This document shows, piece after piece, positions 1 to 17,462 of a stretch of 64,000 nt of DNA. A program made the translations under genes and the position numbers. Location of the stretch: positions 32,607,501 through 32,671,500 of the forward strand of contig NC_080559.1 in NCBI RefSeq assembly GCF_030253575.1, written 5' to 3'. Under the pieces are notes generated by a model that was not told the DNA's origin, made no database searches, and worked only from the letters and a program-made list of their open reading frames with translations. Numbering within the stretch: the first letter of the stretch is position 1; every line of letters begins with the position of its first letter. Origin of the DNA: Rhododendron vialii (taxonomy: Eukaryota; Streptophyta; Magnoliopsida; Ericales; Ericaceae).

Positions 1-657
1 TAAACCTAGATACGTATTCACAGGATGAGCAATCGGAGTTGGCCAATGTTTAAGGACACCTGCAATCAATTAGACGAACTGGAAGCCTATTGGAACAACG
101 CGGAGAAATGGAGGCTCGAACAAGTCTTGGTTTGGCCTACACGAATAATGAATGTGACATATTAAGGGGAGTTTTATAATTTATCTCATATTTTTTTCAC
201 TTATCGTGTATTTTTTTAGAGAATCTTGAAGGGATCCATCGTCATTTTAAGAGATTTGGTCTCCAATGATCTGGCTCTGGTACATTTGCAAAATCAACTT
301 GCTGCTTCAGATTTGGGTGGCAATCGGGAAGTCGTACAAGAGCTACTTAAATGAAAATCGAACAAAGGATTTGGATTTTGGAGTACTAAAGCCTCAAAGT
401 CAGAACATCTTGGGCTAAAGTATAAATATGTTTGTATTTTGAAAATACTACAAATAAAAGTCAACAATCAACGAAAGATGTATTTATTGATTCCACTATT
501 GTGAAAATTTGGGGATACAAATAATTAATTTTATTTCTAATGTACTATCGTTATTTAATATTCTCTTACATCCTTTGTTTTTGAACGAGTGCCTTCTCTT
601 CCATTACAGACATTTTAATAAATTCTCTCTTAATTACAGACATTGTACCCAATTTTG
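1..657. repeat. Long direct repeat, copy A (partner at 9498-10153)
   Basis: This block matches 9498-10153 almost base for base, with about ten substitutions and a one-base indel seen by eye (roughly 98% identity). The repeat is already under way at base 1, so its left border lies outside the window. Similarity fades at about 657, where copy A continues with gcttgtgc and copy B with caattaag. It has no terminal inverted repeats. The two copies flank the KARI gene and its promoter, so the period is about 9.5 kb. Confidence 0.9.
220..354 (+). pseudogene. Exon-like open segment inside direct repeat copy A
   Basis: A T-rich tract ending in AG at 218-219 is followed by 44 open codons and a TGA, with the look of a terminal exon. 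The peptide contains ILRDLVSNDLALVHLQNQ and ends in VQELLK. A second open stretch at 25-168 includes NQLDELEAYW and AEKWRLEQ. The same segment is open in copy B at 9717-9851, with one Ser/Ala change. I do not recognise the family. It could be the 3' end of an unrelated gene carried in the duplication, or chance. Confidence 0.35.
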
Positions 658-1290
658 CTTGTGCTGGTTTTTCAGCGTGTTTTTAGGTCACGTGATTCAA
701 TGATCGGAAATGAATCGGAACACGTGAACAGAGAAGGTATAGAGATGTTTGGGGTTGCTACAACTTAATCATATTGTCTTTAATTGGAAAAAAATATTTA
801 TGTTTTCAACCAATTTACTGAAGTTGGGACTTTAAAACCTAGCATCGCGATGGATGTCTTGAGCCGATTTGTGAACTGGAATTGCTGGAAGTAGATTGCT
901 CAGGACAACATTATAAAGGCATAGCATACTGTATGAGCTCGCAAGTGTGAAAATATTATATCTTCAAAAAAAAAAAATTTGTGTGAAAATATTTCAAGTA
1001 TATCTGTATATCTTACTTGGAACGCTCTCAGAAAGATTTGAAGTCTGGACCCAATAGTTTGGAGTACTTAAATCCTGTGTTGATCATCTTAAACTCAGCT
1101 ATGATTGTGGCATCATTGACTGGGGTTATGAGGGCTGCAACTAGCAAGTGCTAATATAAGTTTTGAATTGGAAATGCTAAAAGTAATTATCTAAAGTTAA
1201 CAGAAGATGGAGTATTTACTGATGCCATTATTTATAATAAAAAAATGTTAAACTACATATTTAATCCTCTTAACAAAAATAATGACCTAT

Positions 1291-1292
<2 letters not shown>

Positions 1293-1321
<29 letters not shown>
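1293..1321. repeat. (CT)n microsatellite
   Basis: This is an uninterrupted run of about 14 CT units. It lies in a diverged duplicate of the region at about 1618-1880. Confidence 0.95.
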
Positions 1322-1328
<7 letters not shown>

Positions 1329-1638
1329 ACTACTGATGTTATTAAAAGGTTGGGAAGAGATGGAGATCGACAAGGAAAATAAATGTTGCAAAAAAAAAAA
1401 AAGAAAAAAAAGAAGAGGAGAGGGAGAGAGATTTGGTAAGAAAAACAATAATTAAGTTCTCCTTTTTTTGCTTCTTTTCTAATAATCACATGGCTACTAT
1501 TTAAACAAAAAGTAATTCAATGACTACATCAAGAGCGTCATATGTTTAGACTTAGAGGTGTTGGAGACAACGTGAGGGTATAGTAATGTCAGATATCTAA
1601 GCTCTAGAGAAAATGATGATTAGTGATATTATCAAAAA

Positions 1639-1755
1639 AAATTGATATTCGCGCTCTATTTTTTGATACAAGCGCTCCACTTTGTTCATGAAGTTAACTT
1701 CACGTTGAAAGTGGAGCACTTGCATAAAAAAATAGATCGCGAATATCAATTCTCT
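1639..1755. mobile_element. Palindromic 117-bp MITE-like element
   Basis: The sequence is a near-perfect palindrome. The left arm starts TTGATATTCGCGCTCTATTT, the right arm ends with its imperfect complement GATCGCGAATATCAA, and the centre is AAGTTAACTT. It is flanked by a perfect 9-bp direct repeat TATCAAAAA (1630-1638 and 1756-1764). A related sequence at about 1330-1495 lacks the palindrome and behaves like an empty site. A 9-bp duplication is typical of Mutator-like transposition. No coding potential is seen. Confidence 0.7.
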
Positions 1756-2150
1756 TATCAAAAAGTTGGAGAGATAGAGATAGAGAAGGAAAACAAATGT
1801 TACATAAGAATGATCGAGAAAATTTTGATAACAAAAACAATAATTAGTTATTTCTTTCCTAGTCACGTGACTACCATTTTAATGAAAGATATTCTGATGG
1901 TTATAAATGTTTTTTTCCCCTTCCTTAGAGAGATGTTTATAGTTGTTATATCGTCCATTTTTCGGGGTGGTGTCTACAAACATTGTCCTTAATTTCAACG
2001 AACCTTACACTCTACGGATTAAGTAGACAAAATCGATAAATAAGGGACGAAGTAAACAGATTTGGAATAATCGTGGGGATAAAAGTGTTAAAACCTCGGA
2101 TTTGCTCATACCATGCGCACGTTTTAGGAATAGGGCTTACTATGAAAAGC

Positions 2151-2726
2151 AAAAATGCTACAAACACAACAACTCACACACAACAACTCACACAATTGCT
2201 GATGTTATGCTGACGTCAGCAAAAAACGACGTCGTTTTGATTATTTAAAAAAAAAAAAAAACCCCAGGTCGAGAACACAACCCTTCCCCTTCTTCCTTTC
2301 CCCTTCTCGTTCAAAATAAAGCTGCCATTGTAACCCAACCGAGGATGATCCCGAAGTGGAGTTTTCCAGCGAGCAATTGGAACAAGCCGAAGGCCATCAA
2401 GAACAGGTACGGGCCGGACAAGTCGGTGTCCTCGTGCAAATCAGGGTTTACTTTGAGGGGGTTTAGGATGGATATGGTCTTGGTCCAAATTTGGCGTGTG
2501 TTGATGCCGAGTTTTTTGAGTAAAGGCGGTTCGTCGTCGAACCCCAAGCCGCCGCCGATCCCGATGGAACCGGGGGCGGCGAACTGCGGGGCGGAGAAGG
2601 AGGAGGAGGCGGTGCTGGGTGGTGGCGACGGCCGCGGTGGAGGGGTTTCCGCCGGAGGGGAAGATTACGAGGGGACGTTGAATCCATTTGACATGGTTGA
2701 GAAATCTACTGATTTCGGTTGGGGAA

Positions 2727-2766
<40 letters not shown>

Positions 2767-2936
2767 GAAGATCTGATGGTGGGAGCCCCTTGAACGAGAA
2801 TGGGAAAAGGCAAAGGGGAAGGGGTTGTGTTCGCCACCTGGGGTTTTTTTTTTTTTTTCCAAATCAAAACGACGTCGTTTTTTGCTGACGGTTGTTTCAG
2901 TTGTTGTGTGTGAGTTGTTGTGTTTGTAGCATTTTT
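2151..2936. mobile_element. Pack-MULE-like element with ~150-bp terminal inverted repeats
   Basis: The ends are long imperfect inverted repeats: 2151 to about 2311 and about 2790 to 2936 are complementary, starting AAAAATGCTACAAACACAAC. Both arms hold the palindrome AAAACGACGTCGTTTT (2223-2238 and 2867-2882); the left arm also holds TGACGTCA (2211-2218). The interior is GC-rich and carries a fragment of a cellular YIP1 gene on the minus strand. Long terminal repeats around a captured gene piece are the hallmark of Pack-MULEs. No target-site duplication is visible. The right end lies 84 bases before the KARI start codon. Confidence 0.75.
2313..2600 (-). pseudogene. Captured YIP1-family gene fragment
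   Basis: Read on the minus strand, the frame gives a Gly-rich lead-in, then DDEPPLLKKLGINTRQIW, TISILNPLKVNPDLHEDTDL and FGLFQLLAGKLHFGIILG. This matches the conserved start of the membrane domain of plant YIP1/YIPF5 proteins, which act at ER-Golgi membranes. The frame stops at the inner edge of the terminal repeat, before the remaining membrane spans. Upstream coding is out of frame and GC-rich. It is a gene piece inside a transposon and is unlikely to make a working protein. Confidence 0.75.
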
Positions 2937-3020
2937 GAACTACAAATAAGTTGCAAAATCGTCAGGGCCGTCTCTACCTGACACTCTTCTCTTCCACAGC
3001 TGCTGCAGTGTACAGCTCCA

Positions 3021-9135
<6,115 letters not shown>

Positions 9136-9497
9136 GTGTTGAAGAAGAACATGTGTCTGAGCCAGCTAGTTTGGAGATGTTTTGAGGGAGAAGTCTCTGT
9201 AATAGGAGCATTTTAGGTTTGCCTAGTCTTGATCTCAATGTTATCTATGTCTCTCGAACCGCTTTGTTTTTGTGTTTTCTGCCTAAGGAGGTTGACATGA
9301 TATGCACTTTATGTTTGTATTTTGGGTCGTAATCCTATAATAATGTGTTCGTGTCAATTTCGGTATTTTGATAGTGTTTTTTTGGGGCAAACTTTAACAC
9401 AGAAAATCTCTAAAAATGACTGATGAATCAATTTGCATGCGTTTTCGTTTCGTCAAGTTTTTGAAATTCCAACTATATGGAGCTTCTCCAAAATAGC
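9136..9497 (+). other. KARI 3' untranslated region and downstream spacer
   Basis: There is no gene here. The sequence after the KARI stop is T-rich, with ATAATAATG-type A-rich stretches near 9340 that could guide polyadenylation. No perfect AATAAA was noted. The second copy of the long direct repeat follows at once. Confidence 0.5.
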
Positions 9498-10153
9498 TAA
9501 ACCTAGATACGTATTCACAGGATGAGCAATCGGAGTTGGCCAATGTTTAAGGACACCTGCAATCAATTAGACGAACTGGAAGCCTATTGGAACAACGCGG
9601 AGAAATGGAGGCTCGAACAAGTCTTGGTTTGGTCTACACGAATAATGAATGTGACATATTAAGGGGAGTTTTATAATTTATCTCATATTTTTTTCGCTTC
9701 TCGTGTATTTTTTTAGAGAATCTTGAAGGGATCCATCGTCATTTTAAGAGATTTGGTCTCCAATGATCTGGCTCTGGTACATTTGCAAAATCAACTTGCT
9801 GCTGCAGATTTGGGTGGCAATCGGGAAGTCGTACAAGAGCTACTTAAATGAAAATCGAACAAAGGATTTGGATTTTGGAGTACTAAAGCCTCAAAGTCAG
9901 AACATCTTGGGCTAAAGTATAAATATGTTTGTATTTGAAAATACTACAAATAAAAGTCAACAATCAACGAAAGATGTATTTATTGATTCCACTATTGTGA
10001 AAATTTGGGTATACAAATAATTAATTTTATTTCTAATGTACTATCGTTATTTAATATTCTCTTACATCCTTTGTTTTTGAACGAGAGCCTTCTCTTCCAT
10101 TACAGACATTTTAACAAATTCTCTCTTAATTACAGACATTCTACCAAATTTTC
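9498..10153. repeat. Long direct repeat, copy B (partner at 1-657)
   Basis: Copy B begins TAAACCTAGATACGTATTCA at 9498 and runs to about 10153. It repeats the exon-like open segment at 9717-9851. Left of 9498 lies the KARI 3' flank; right of 10153 lies the VPS32 promoter side. If the duplication unit is larger than this repeat, a KARI-like 3' end should lie just left of the window. Confidence 0.9.
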
Positions 10154-10745
10154 AATTAAGAGGAAAAAAAAAACTTTGTGATCAGTCAATTCTATCGATT
10201 CATTACAAATTTTTGACCTTCCTACGGTGGAGAAAAATTTTGAGAAAAAATCATCCGCTCCTCTTAGAGCACCGTTATGTGATGTCCCAGGCTCCTCCAC
10301 TATAACACCCAATAACGTGGAGTGTCGTGGCTGGGGTACTACGACTATGTGGCAATGCCCCAGGGGCACCGAGTAATCTCACAAATTTTAGGGAATATCG
10401 AGCAAAAGAACAAAAGTAGAGGGTAAAAGTGTACTTTAGCCCGAATCCTTCTTTACAATTACAATTACACTTCCACCCTCCCTCTCTCTAACCAAACCAA
10501 CACGCATACTGATCATCGTCTTTCTTCCTAATTCTCAACCTCTTTTCAATTTTTGCGTCATTCGTCGATCGATCCATCGGTGTCATCTAAAACCCTCAAA
10601 TCGGATTCCCAGGTAAAAGTTGGATTTTTTTTAATTAGATCTTACCTTCAGCGCTGTTTGAGCGATCAAAATTAGGGTTCATACGAGGTTGGTATTGATT
10701 GGTTCTGAATATCTCTAGATTTTGATTTTCAATCGAATCAACACC

Positions 10746-13692
10746 ATGTTTCCTCGAATTTTCGGCAAACCGAAGCAGGAGGGTAATGCTGTTACCACTT
10801 TAGACAAGTTGAACGAGGTACAATTATTTGTGTTTCTGGTACTTCACTTTACATATGAGATTGGTTTTTGATAATCTGATCCATTTATGCGATTAGTGTC
10901 CTGTAATTAGTTATAATTTGTTGTTATTGTATGGGTTTATTGTTTGATTTTTTGGTGTTTCCCTAAAATGGTGATTTGTTTTTGCTAATTTGATTTACTA
11001 TGACTTAGTTGGTTCTAATGAGCTGTTCAATGATTGATTTTTGGGTTTGTCTTCCATTAGGTTTTTTATTTTGATAGAGGACTTTGAAAGTATTGGCTTG
11101 ATCTAGAACTGTTTACCCAGTTTTTTTTTTTTTAAATTGAGTCATCATATTGACAAGTTATCTTAATATTGTCGAAAATTTAGCCAGTTTTTAAGTTCAA
11201 TGGTTACAGTTATGACGCATTGGTAATGTCTTGCGCAAATTGCATGATGTAGTGAAGAAAAAGGATTCTCTCTCTTGCATTACTGTTGTGGTGAATTACT
11301 TGAGTTTATTGTCAGAGGACTGTCAATTTATAATCTCCGCAGTGATATCGTCAATTTATAATCTCGGCAGTGATATCTACTTGAAGAACTGTAGTGGTCT
11401 AAACCTTTGAGGCAGATTATTTTTTAGGGAATACTTAATTGTAGTAAAGTTTCATTCTGTAAATTTATAATAGGAGAGTTGCAGAAAATTGTTTCAAAAG
11501 CAATGAAGCTTTTCTCTTTAGTAACCCCAATCCGACCTGAATAGCTAAATAAACCGGGAACTGATAAATGATATCTGCATCATAACATTTTGGTGTCACC
11601 CTTTTATTCAACTTTGTGATTTCAGTCACTTTGTACAACTGGTTTCCTCCCACCAAAATACTCCTGCTCAGTTGCATGCTACTGTGACTTTTATTGCCAT
11701 TGCTTCTATGTCAGTTCTCATTTTGCTTAAGGCCTCTATGTTTCTCTTGTGTAGACACTTGAAATGCTTGAGAAGAAGGAGAAAGTACTCCTGAAGAAGG
11801 CTGCTGCAGAAGTTGAAAAGGCAAAGGAATTCACCAAAGCAAAAAACAAGAGGGGTATAGCATCCAATTGTCTGCAATAATACTACAGCGATCCTTTTCA
11901 TGGCGTATGATTTTTGTGGTTTTCATTCTTTCCAAGTTGGTTTTGCATCTTTCTACTTTCTTCATGTCAACTTGAATTTGCATATAGGCTTTATTGCACA
12001 CTTTCGCATTTTGTTGGCATAATAAATTGCTGCTGCGATTCTAAACCCTTTACATATGGTAATTCCAATGTACTTTAAAAGGTAAAATGGATGAACAGTG
12101 CTTTGTCTTGTTCCCTTTTCTTACATATAAAACAGGGAGTCTTGGCCTTGTTTTTCTTTCATCACTGCTTCTGCTGGCATAGTTTAGATTTGGCGAGCTG
12201 GAATTGATTTGACATTGATAATTGATTTGCCAGTAGCCACAAGTCTATCCTCCATATATTTAACATGCGGAGCAGTTTAGTTGGCAACTGCTACCTTGTT
12301 GTATTGAAGTGGCATGTTCTACGATTTTGTTGGAGCCTGAATCCTCATTGTTATGTCACAGCGGCTATTCAATGTTTGAAAAGGAAGAGGCTCTATGAGC
12401 AACAAATTGAGCAGCTTGGAAACTTCCAATTACGCATCCACGACCAGGTTAGCTTTGAAGAACATCCAAGGATTGCCAAATTTCCATTCACTGGGTGCTT
12501 CCTAATACGCATGATATGTTGCAGATGATAATGTTGGAAGGTGCAAAAGCTACTACAGAGACGGTGGATGCATTGAGAAGTGGGGCAGCTGCAATGAAGT
12601 CTATGCAGAAAGCAACGTAAGTAGCTTCTTTTCTTCTTTTATTTATGTTTATTGAATGTTCTGGATTTCACCTCTGGGGAGTAATTGCATTTTGCTCTAT
12701 TTTTGCTGTATTTGTCCTTCAGGCTAGGAAGTTCCTTTATATAACAGTTAATTTAGCAGCTCAAACTCTAACTGTACTTTTTATCTATTTTATCACCTAA
12801 ATGTAGGGAAAACATACATGTTTAGAACTTAGTTTAAACTGGCATAAATTTTCCCTTCTGATTGAGTAAACTGACTTAATTTTTTAACTTGTCGTATACA
12901 GCAACATAGATGACGTGGACAAGACGATGGATGAAATAAACGAGCAGACTGAGAACATGAAACAGATACAGGAAGCATTGGCTACTCCCATTGGTGCAGC
13001 AGCTGATTTTGATGAGGTTTCCGCTTTGTTTCTTTAAAGCTCTAATTAGATTAATATAAAACAAAGTCTATTCTGAGCCTCTATTTTCCTACTTAACGAA
13101 GGGGTTAGGCTTTGTTTGGATGCCCATAATCTTGAGTAACAAGTGATATTTGATTACTAGGAATTCAATTCTGTTGATCTTATACCTGTGGTAATCCCAT
13201 CGGAAATCTTATCCTGGAAACATTTTTTTTGAAAATTTATTAGCCAACATTTCTATCTTTTAGTGATGAGTCTGCAATCTAAGATTACCATGGGGTAGGA
13301 GAGGTAGAAATTCCTACTTGGTCTGCGATGTGATTCCGGGCTGGTTATGTCATGAGGAATTACATTCTCATTTCCAGTCTGTTTGTAACGTAGGAATAAG
13401 GAGAATACAGCATCACTTTCTGATCCCCCCCCTCGAATTCCATTTATCCAAACTGAGCTGTAATGTTGTTATGTAAGTCTAAACATCTTTTTCATTCCAG
13501 GACGAATTGGAAGCAGAACTTGAAGAACTGGAGGGTGCCGAGTTGGAGGAAGAGCTTTTGCAACCTGCAACGACGGCCCCTGCGGCGCCGGTGCACACTC
13601 CAGCTGGCAGGCAACCGGCTCGAGCTGCTCCTCAGAAGCGCACTGCTGAGGAAGAGGAACTCGCTGCACTACAGGCAGAAATGGCACTTTGA
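10746..13692 (+). CDS. VPS32: ESCRT-III subunit VPS32 (SNF7/CHMP4)
   Basis: SNF7/VPS32 is the main polymer-forming subunit of ESCRT-III, which constricts membrane necks during multivesicular-body sorting on endosomes. Six coding exons: 10746-10817, 11755-11854, 12362-12447, 12525-12616, 12902-13016, 13501-13692. They join to 218 residues, the usual plant length. The basic start MFPRIFGKPKQE is followed by LDKLNETLEMLEKKEKVLLK, the basic helix hairpin with NKRAAIQCLKRKRLYEQQ, and an acidic tail (ELEAELEELEGAELEEELL). The end EEEELAALQAEMAL matches the C-terminal helix that binds ALIX-type partners. A 5'-UTR intron is likely at 10613-10718. No residue looks damaged. Confidence 0.96.
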
Positions 13693-14889
13693 GTGTGCTT
13701 TTGTATCTCTTTCTTTCATTTGTAATTTGATCAATCACGGTCTCTGTGTGGCATTCAAGCTTTATAGATGTGGAATTGTAGTGCTAGTGCAGCAGATATC
13801 TATCAGTGACTGATTTGTGATATGTAACTTGTCTCTGGAATCTGTCCAGTTAGAACTGTAGACTCCGATATACTTGTGTGTATATTTTGAAGCCATTTGC
13901 TTAATTATGGAGTATCTTCTGCTGATAGCACACTTGTATTGTATATGGTTTTTGGCTGCCAAATAATATTTTCAAATCTTTGGCATGTCCATAAATATAA
14001 GAGGATGGATGACTTTCCAGTTTCCACCCCCCAGTTATTTATGTTTTCTCAACATCTTTGAGGTTGTACTGGTGATTTCAAGAGCGGACGATCATGTTGC
14101 CTTGTTGGTATGGGCGCGGCGCGGCATGGCTAAGGTATTGAATGTGAATTTTCCTTATCATTAAATTGTATGAAAAGGCAGGCCTCGACTTCATGATTTA
14201 ACTAACCCAAGGGGTTTGGTCGAAAGGGAGTATGTCAATAAGTAAGGAGCTTATTCCTTATTTTTAAACCTACATGTTCGACTCTCATTGCAAGCGAAGA
14301 ACTCTCGGTAAGTATTCGATGCGGCACGGACGCTGGTTACCAAAAAAAATTATACGTAACAAACTAAAACTTAAAAGGTTACTGGGAGCAAGGAAAGCAG
14401 CCAGTGAGGATTATTTCCACAAATTTCAATTCCCCCGCGAATTTTTGATCCTAAGTTTCTTCAAGATCAAATCAATTTCACCCCCCAGTGCCAAATGACA
14501 ATATTTGATGAAAATATTCTCATTCCAAATCCCAACGTTACACATCGGTAAAGCAGGCAGAGAGCATTGTAATTTGTAAATTGCGTTGAAGTCAATTGAC
14601 ATGTAATTTCTTTGTTCAGTTGACAAGACAAATGTAACAACCCGTTCCACATTGAAAGTTTACGTGGATGATCTTGAGCATATATAACAGACCATGTGGG
14701 CCACTAGAAATATAGAATAGAAAGATCAAAAAATTTCACTCAATATGTAACACGTTTTAAACATGAGCAGAGAGTGGTGTCTAATCTGCTGGTTCTTATT
14801 CAATCACTTGGCCTACCTCAATTGTTCAAAATAATGGCATTATGCATCATCCTTTCCACTAAGGTCTTGCTCTATATCCTCTAAACTAA
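13693..14889. other. VPS32 3' flank and intergenic DNA
   Basis: This stretch holds the VPS32 3' UTR (to about 13960) and AT-rich spacer. At 14205-14350 there is a possible SINE-like piece, with a GGTTTGGTCGAAAGGGAG segment, a B-box-like GTTCGACTCTC and a short A-run. That call is weak because no target-site duplication was found. Confidence 0.35.
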
Positions 14890-15344
14890 GAGCATCTACA
14901 TTGTAATAAGCAAATTGGTATGGATAAGCAAACTTAACAACAATGCTAAAAAAACACCTTACATTGTAATAAGTAAAGTTACAAATCTTTTAGCAAATAA
15001 CCAAATTCCACCCATTCCATAACCAAACTTAACAACTTTTACCAATAACCAAAACTCAATAATCAAACCCAATAACCAAATTCAAAACTAAAAAACTAAA
15101 AAACACTCCACATTAGAATCGTCTCATCGAGAAGAATAATTTGGTGTGGTCGGGTGCGTGATTAGAACTCGTTTGTAATTGGACATAGGTGAATTGCTTA
15201 TTGTGGGTTTTTTTTTATAGAGATGCAAAAATAACCAATGTGGAGGTAAAATTTGTTAAGTTTGATTATGAACTAAATGGATAATCAAATACTGACGTGA
15301 CACATTTTAGTTATTAATTTTGATTATTCCCATTGCGGATGCTC
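14890..15344. mobile_element. Harbinger-like MITE, GAGCATC ends
   Basis: The terminal inverted repeats are GAGCATCTACATTGTAATAA and the complement of TTCCCATTGCGGATGCTC. TAA flanks both ends (14887-14889 and 15345-15347), matching the 3-bp TWA preference of PIF/Harbinger transposons. The 455-bp interior is AT-rich and non-coding. Confidence 0.7.
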
Positions 15345-15347
15345 TAA

Positions 15348-16406
15348 GGCCATCCACAGTGGCATAATCAAAAGCAAATTATTTGTAAAGTTAACAATGT
15401 TGGGGTAAAAGATGGCTCACAATGGTATAATCAAACTTAACAACATTCTTAGAAATAATCAAATTTTGGGCTTTGGATAACCAAAACTAGCAACCTTTTT
15501 CAATAATCAAAATTTGTGGATATCACACCACATAAGTTAACTAGTTCTAAAATTTATGTACACGCGTGTTTCAAATGGTATTTTCTTCTTCTTTTTTTCG
15601 CATGCTCTATATCTCATTTTCTTCGGCCACAAACTCTTTCTTTTTCTTTCCCTCCAAAAGTGAAGCTCATATCTTTCAATCATTTACAATTCAACTTATT
15701 GTCACCGGATTAAGGTATTTCACTTTTTTTTCCGTTTTTTTTCCGTTGCTCTCCTTGTGATTTAGTACATGAAGAACCTTGCATTCTTTTACAAATTCAA
15801 GAACACATCTGTTTTTTTTTTTTGAGTACATAATTTTTTTTCCAAATTCATAATATGAGGGAAGGAAGTTACCAATTTTTTGTCCAAAATTATGAGAGAA
15901 AATCGATATATTTTTGCCAAAAAAAACCGTAATGGAGGAAAGTGATCAATGGTGGAAAACATTTGTCGCCGCATTAAGGTATTTCACTTTTTTTTTCTGT
16001 TTTTATTTTATTCTTTTTTCGTTCCTCTTCTTGTGGTTGAGTACATAAAGAACCTTACATTTTTTTACAGATTCAAGAACACATTTTTTTTTTTTTGAGT
16101 ACATGATTTTTTTTGCCAAATTCATAGTATTAGGGAAGGAAGTCACCAATTTTTTTTCTAAAATTAAAGGAGAAAATCGATATATTTTTGCCAAAAAGAA
16201 AGTGTAATGAAGGGAAGTGATCAATGGTGGAAAACACAAGGGGAGAGAGAGTGTAATTGTAGTGTATCCCTTATTTTAGTTATGGACTAGAAGTGACCAT
16301 TGTGGACCTCAACATTGTTAAGCTTAACAACCTTTTAAATGGATAATCAAAAGCTGATGTGTCAACTTTTGATTATCCATTTTTGATTATGCCACTGTGG
16401 ATGGCC
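15348..16406. mobile_element. Harbinger-like MITE, GGCCATCCACAGTGG ends
   Basis: The terminal inverted repeats GGCCATCCACAGTGGCATAA and GATTATGCCACTGTGGATGG are nearly perfect. Flanking TAA lies at 15345-15347 and 16407-16409, the left one shared with the neighbouring element. There is no transposase; most of the interior is an internal tandem duplication. Confidence 0.8.
15705..16235. repeat. Internal tandem duplication, ~265-bp unit
   Basis: Two diverged copies (about 15705-15965 and 15972-16235) each run from a GGTATTTCACTTTTTTTT-like start through GAGTACAT, AAATCGATATATTTTTGCC and GATCAATGGTGGAAAACA. Both lie inside the 15348-16406 element. Confidence 0.8.
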
Positions 16407-16909
16407 TAAGACCCTATTTTCCCAGCACGATACTCACGTTTGCATCTTCTTTCTTGTCCTTTTTTCGAAGACTCCGAGTCATTCAACCTATAAAACGAAT
16501 CGTCAATAAGTAGAATAACGTCCTTCTCTTACTCGACGTGTCAGATGCTCCTATTGCGCGTGCAGTCCTACAGCATGTAGAGGCGATTGAGATAGACGAG
16601 TGACATTAGCCATCCAAAATTGGCCTCTTGTGTTATCTCGAATGGTTAATATTCAAAAATTAATTCAATTAATCTAGGAGTACTACGTTGGACCAACTCT
16701 CAACACTTATCTGCACATGTCACCCCTGAGACATATGCGGGGAAGCAAACAGTGGAATATTCATTCCATCCGGCCGGCAATGAACCCAGAAGCTCCTTTT
16801 TTTTTAAGCAAACAGAGTCGAACTTGCGAATTTGAAGAGATAAGTTCCTTGCTTGTGTTTACGTACCTACAATGCTCGGATTATCTTTTTCTTTTTTTTA
16901 CTGTAGTTA

Positions 16910-17085
16910 TCTGTTGTGCATTTGTACACAGCACGCGTGTTGTGCACGATTCGTGCATCCGACGGGCTCGGATCTCATCTCTGTAATGAACAGCTCTTGG
17001 TTGTCTATTGCCGAGATGAGATAAGAGCCGTTGAATGCATTATCCGACGGCTCATCGTGCACAACACGCATGCTGCACACCTGGG
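16910..17085. repeat. Imperfect inverted repeat, MITE-like
   Basis: The left arm has GTTGTGCACGATTCGTGCAT, CCGACGG and GGATCTCATCT. The right arm is the near complement, with AGATGAGATAAGAGCCG, CCGACGGCTCATCGTGCAC and AACACGCATGCTG. Arms are about 65 bases with a ~30-base loop. No target-site duplication was identified. Confidence 0.55.
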
Positions 17086-17239
17086 TTCGTCAATGACTCT
17101 ACATGCCCGCTTCTTCAAATCAACTCTCCGTTAAATTTTTGACCATTGAATCCATTCCCCGAAAAGTCTCGACTGCTGATGCTAAACAATTGTCTATGTC
17201 AGAAATTGTGCCCTAATTTTAGCTAGGTTTTGACGAGGG

Positions 17240-17462
17240 CTGAAGCGAATCCCTTGGGTTATGCAGGACTTGCAGGGAGGGTCCTTTATCCATCTAGTAC
17301 CTAGGTGGTGTTGTGGCGATGGACTTGTCTTTCCGGACAGTAGCTATGGCTCAAATCAGACGTTTTACAGCGGGTCAGGAACCCCTTTAATTACGCCCAA
17401 GGGGGTTTTTATGCCGGTCGCCCCTTCCCACCCTTTTGCTGTTCAAAAAATAAATAAAACTG
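17240..17462 (+). mobile_element. A-tailed retroposon remnant
   Basis: This GC-richer block in AT-rich DNA ends TTTTTATGCCGGTCGCCCC, CCCACCCTTTTG and then an A-rich tail. It resembles in layout the block at about 37680-37975 (TTTTTTATGTCTAGTTGTCC, CCACCCTTTTTG, A-tail). It is likely the 3' part of a LINE or SINE family, with no coding sequence left. Confidence 0.4.

Noticed and set aside
1253..1489. Minus-strand frame made of RERERERE and FFFFF stretches
   Set aside because: It is a translation of a CT microsatellite and A-rich tracts. The same holds for similar frames at 2665, 29748, 58588, 60975 and 63597.
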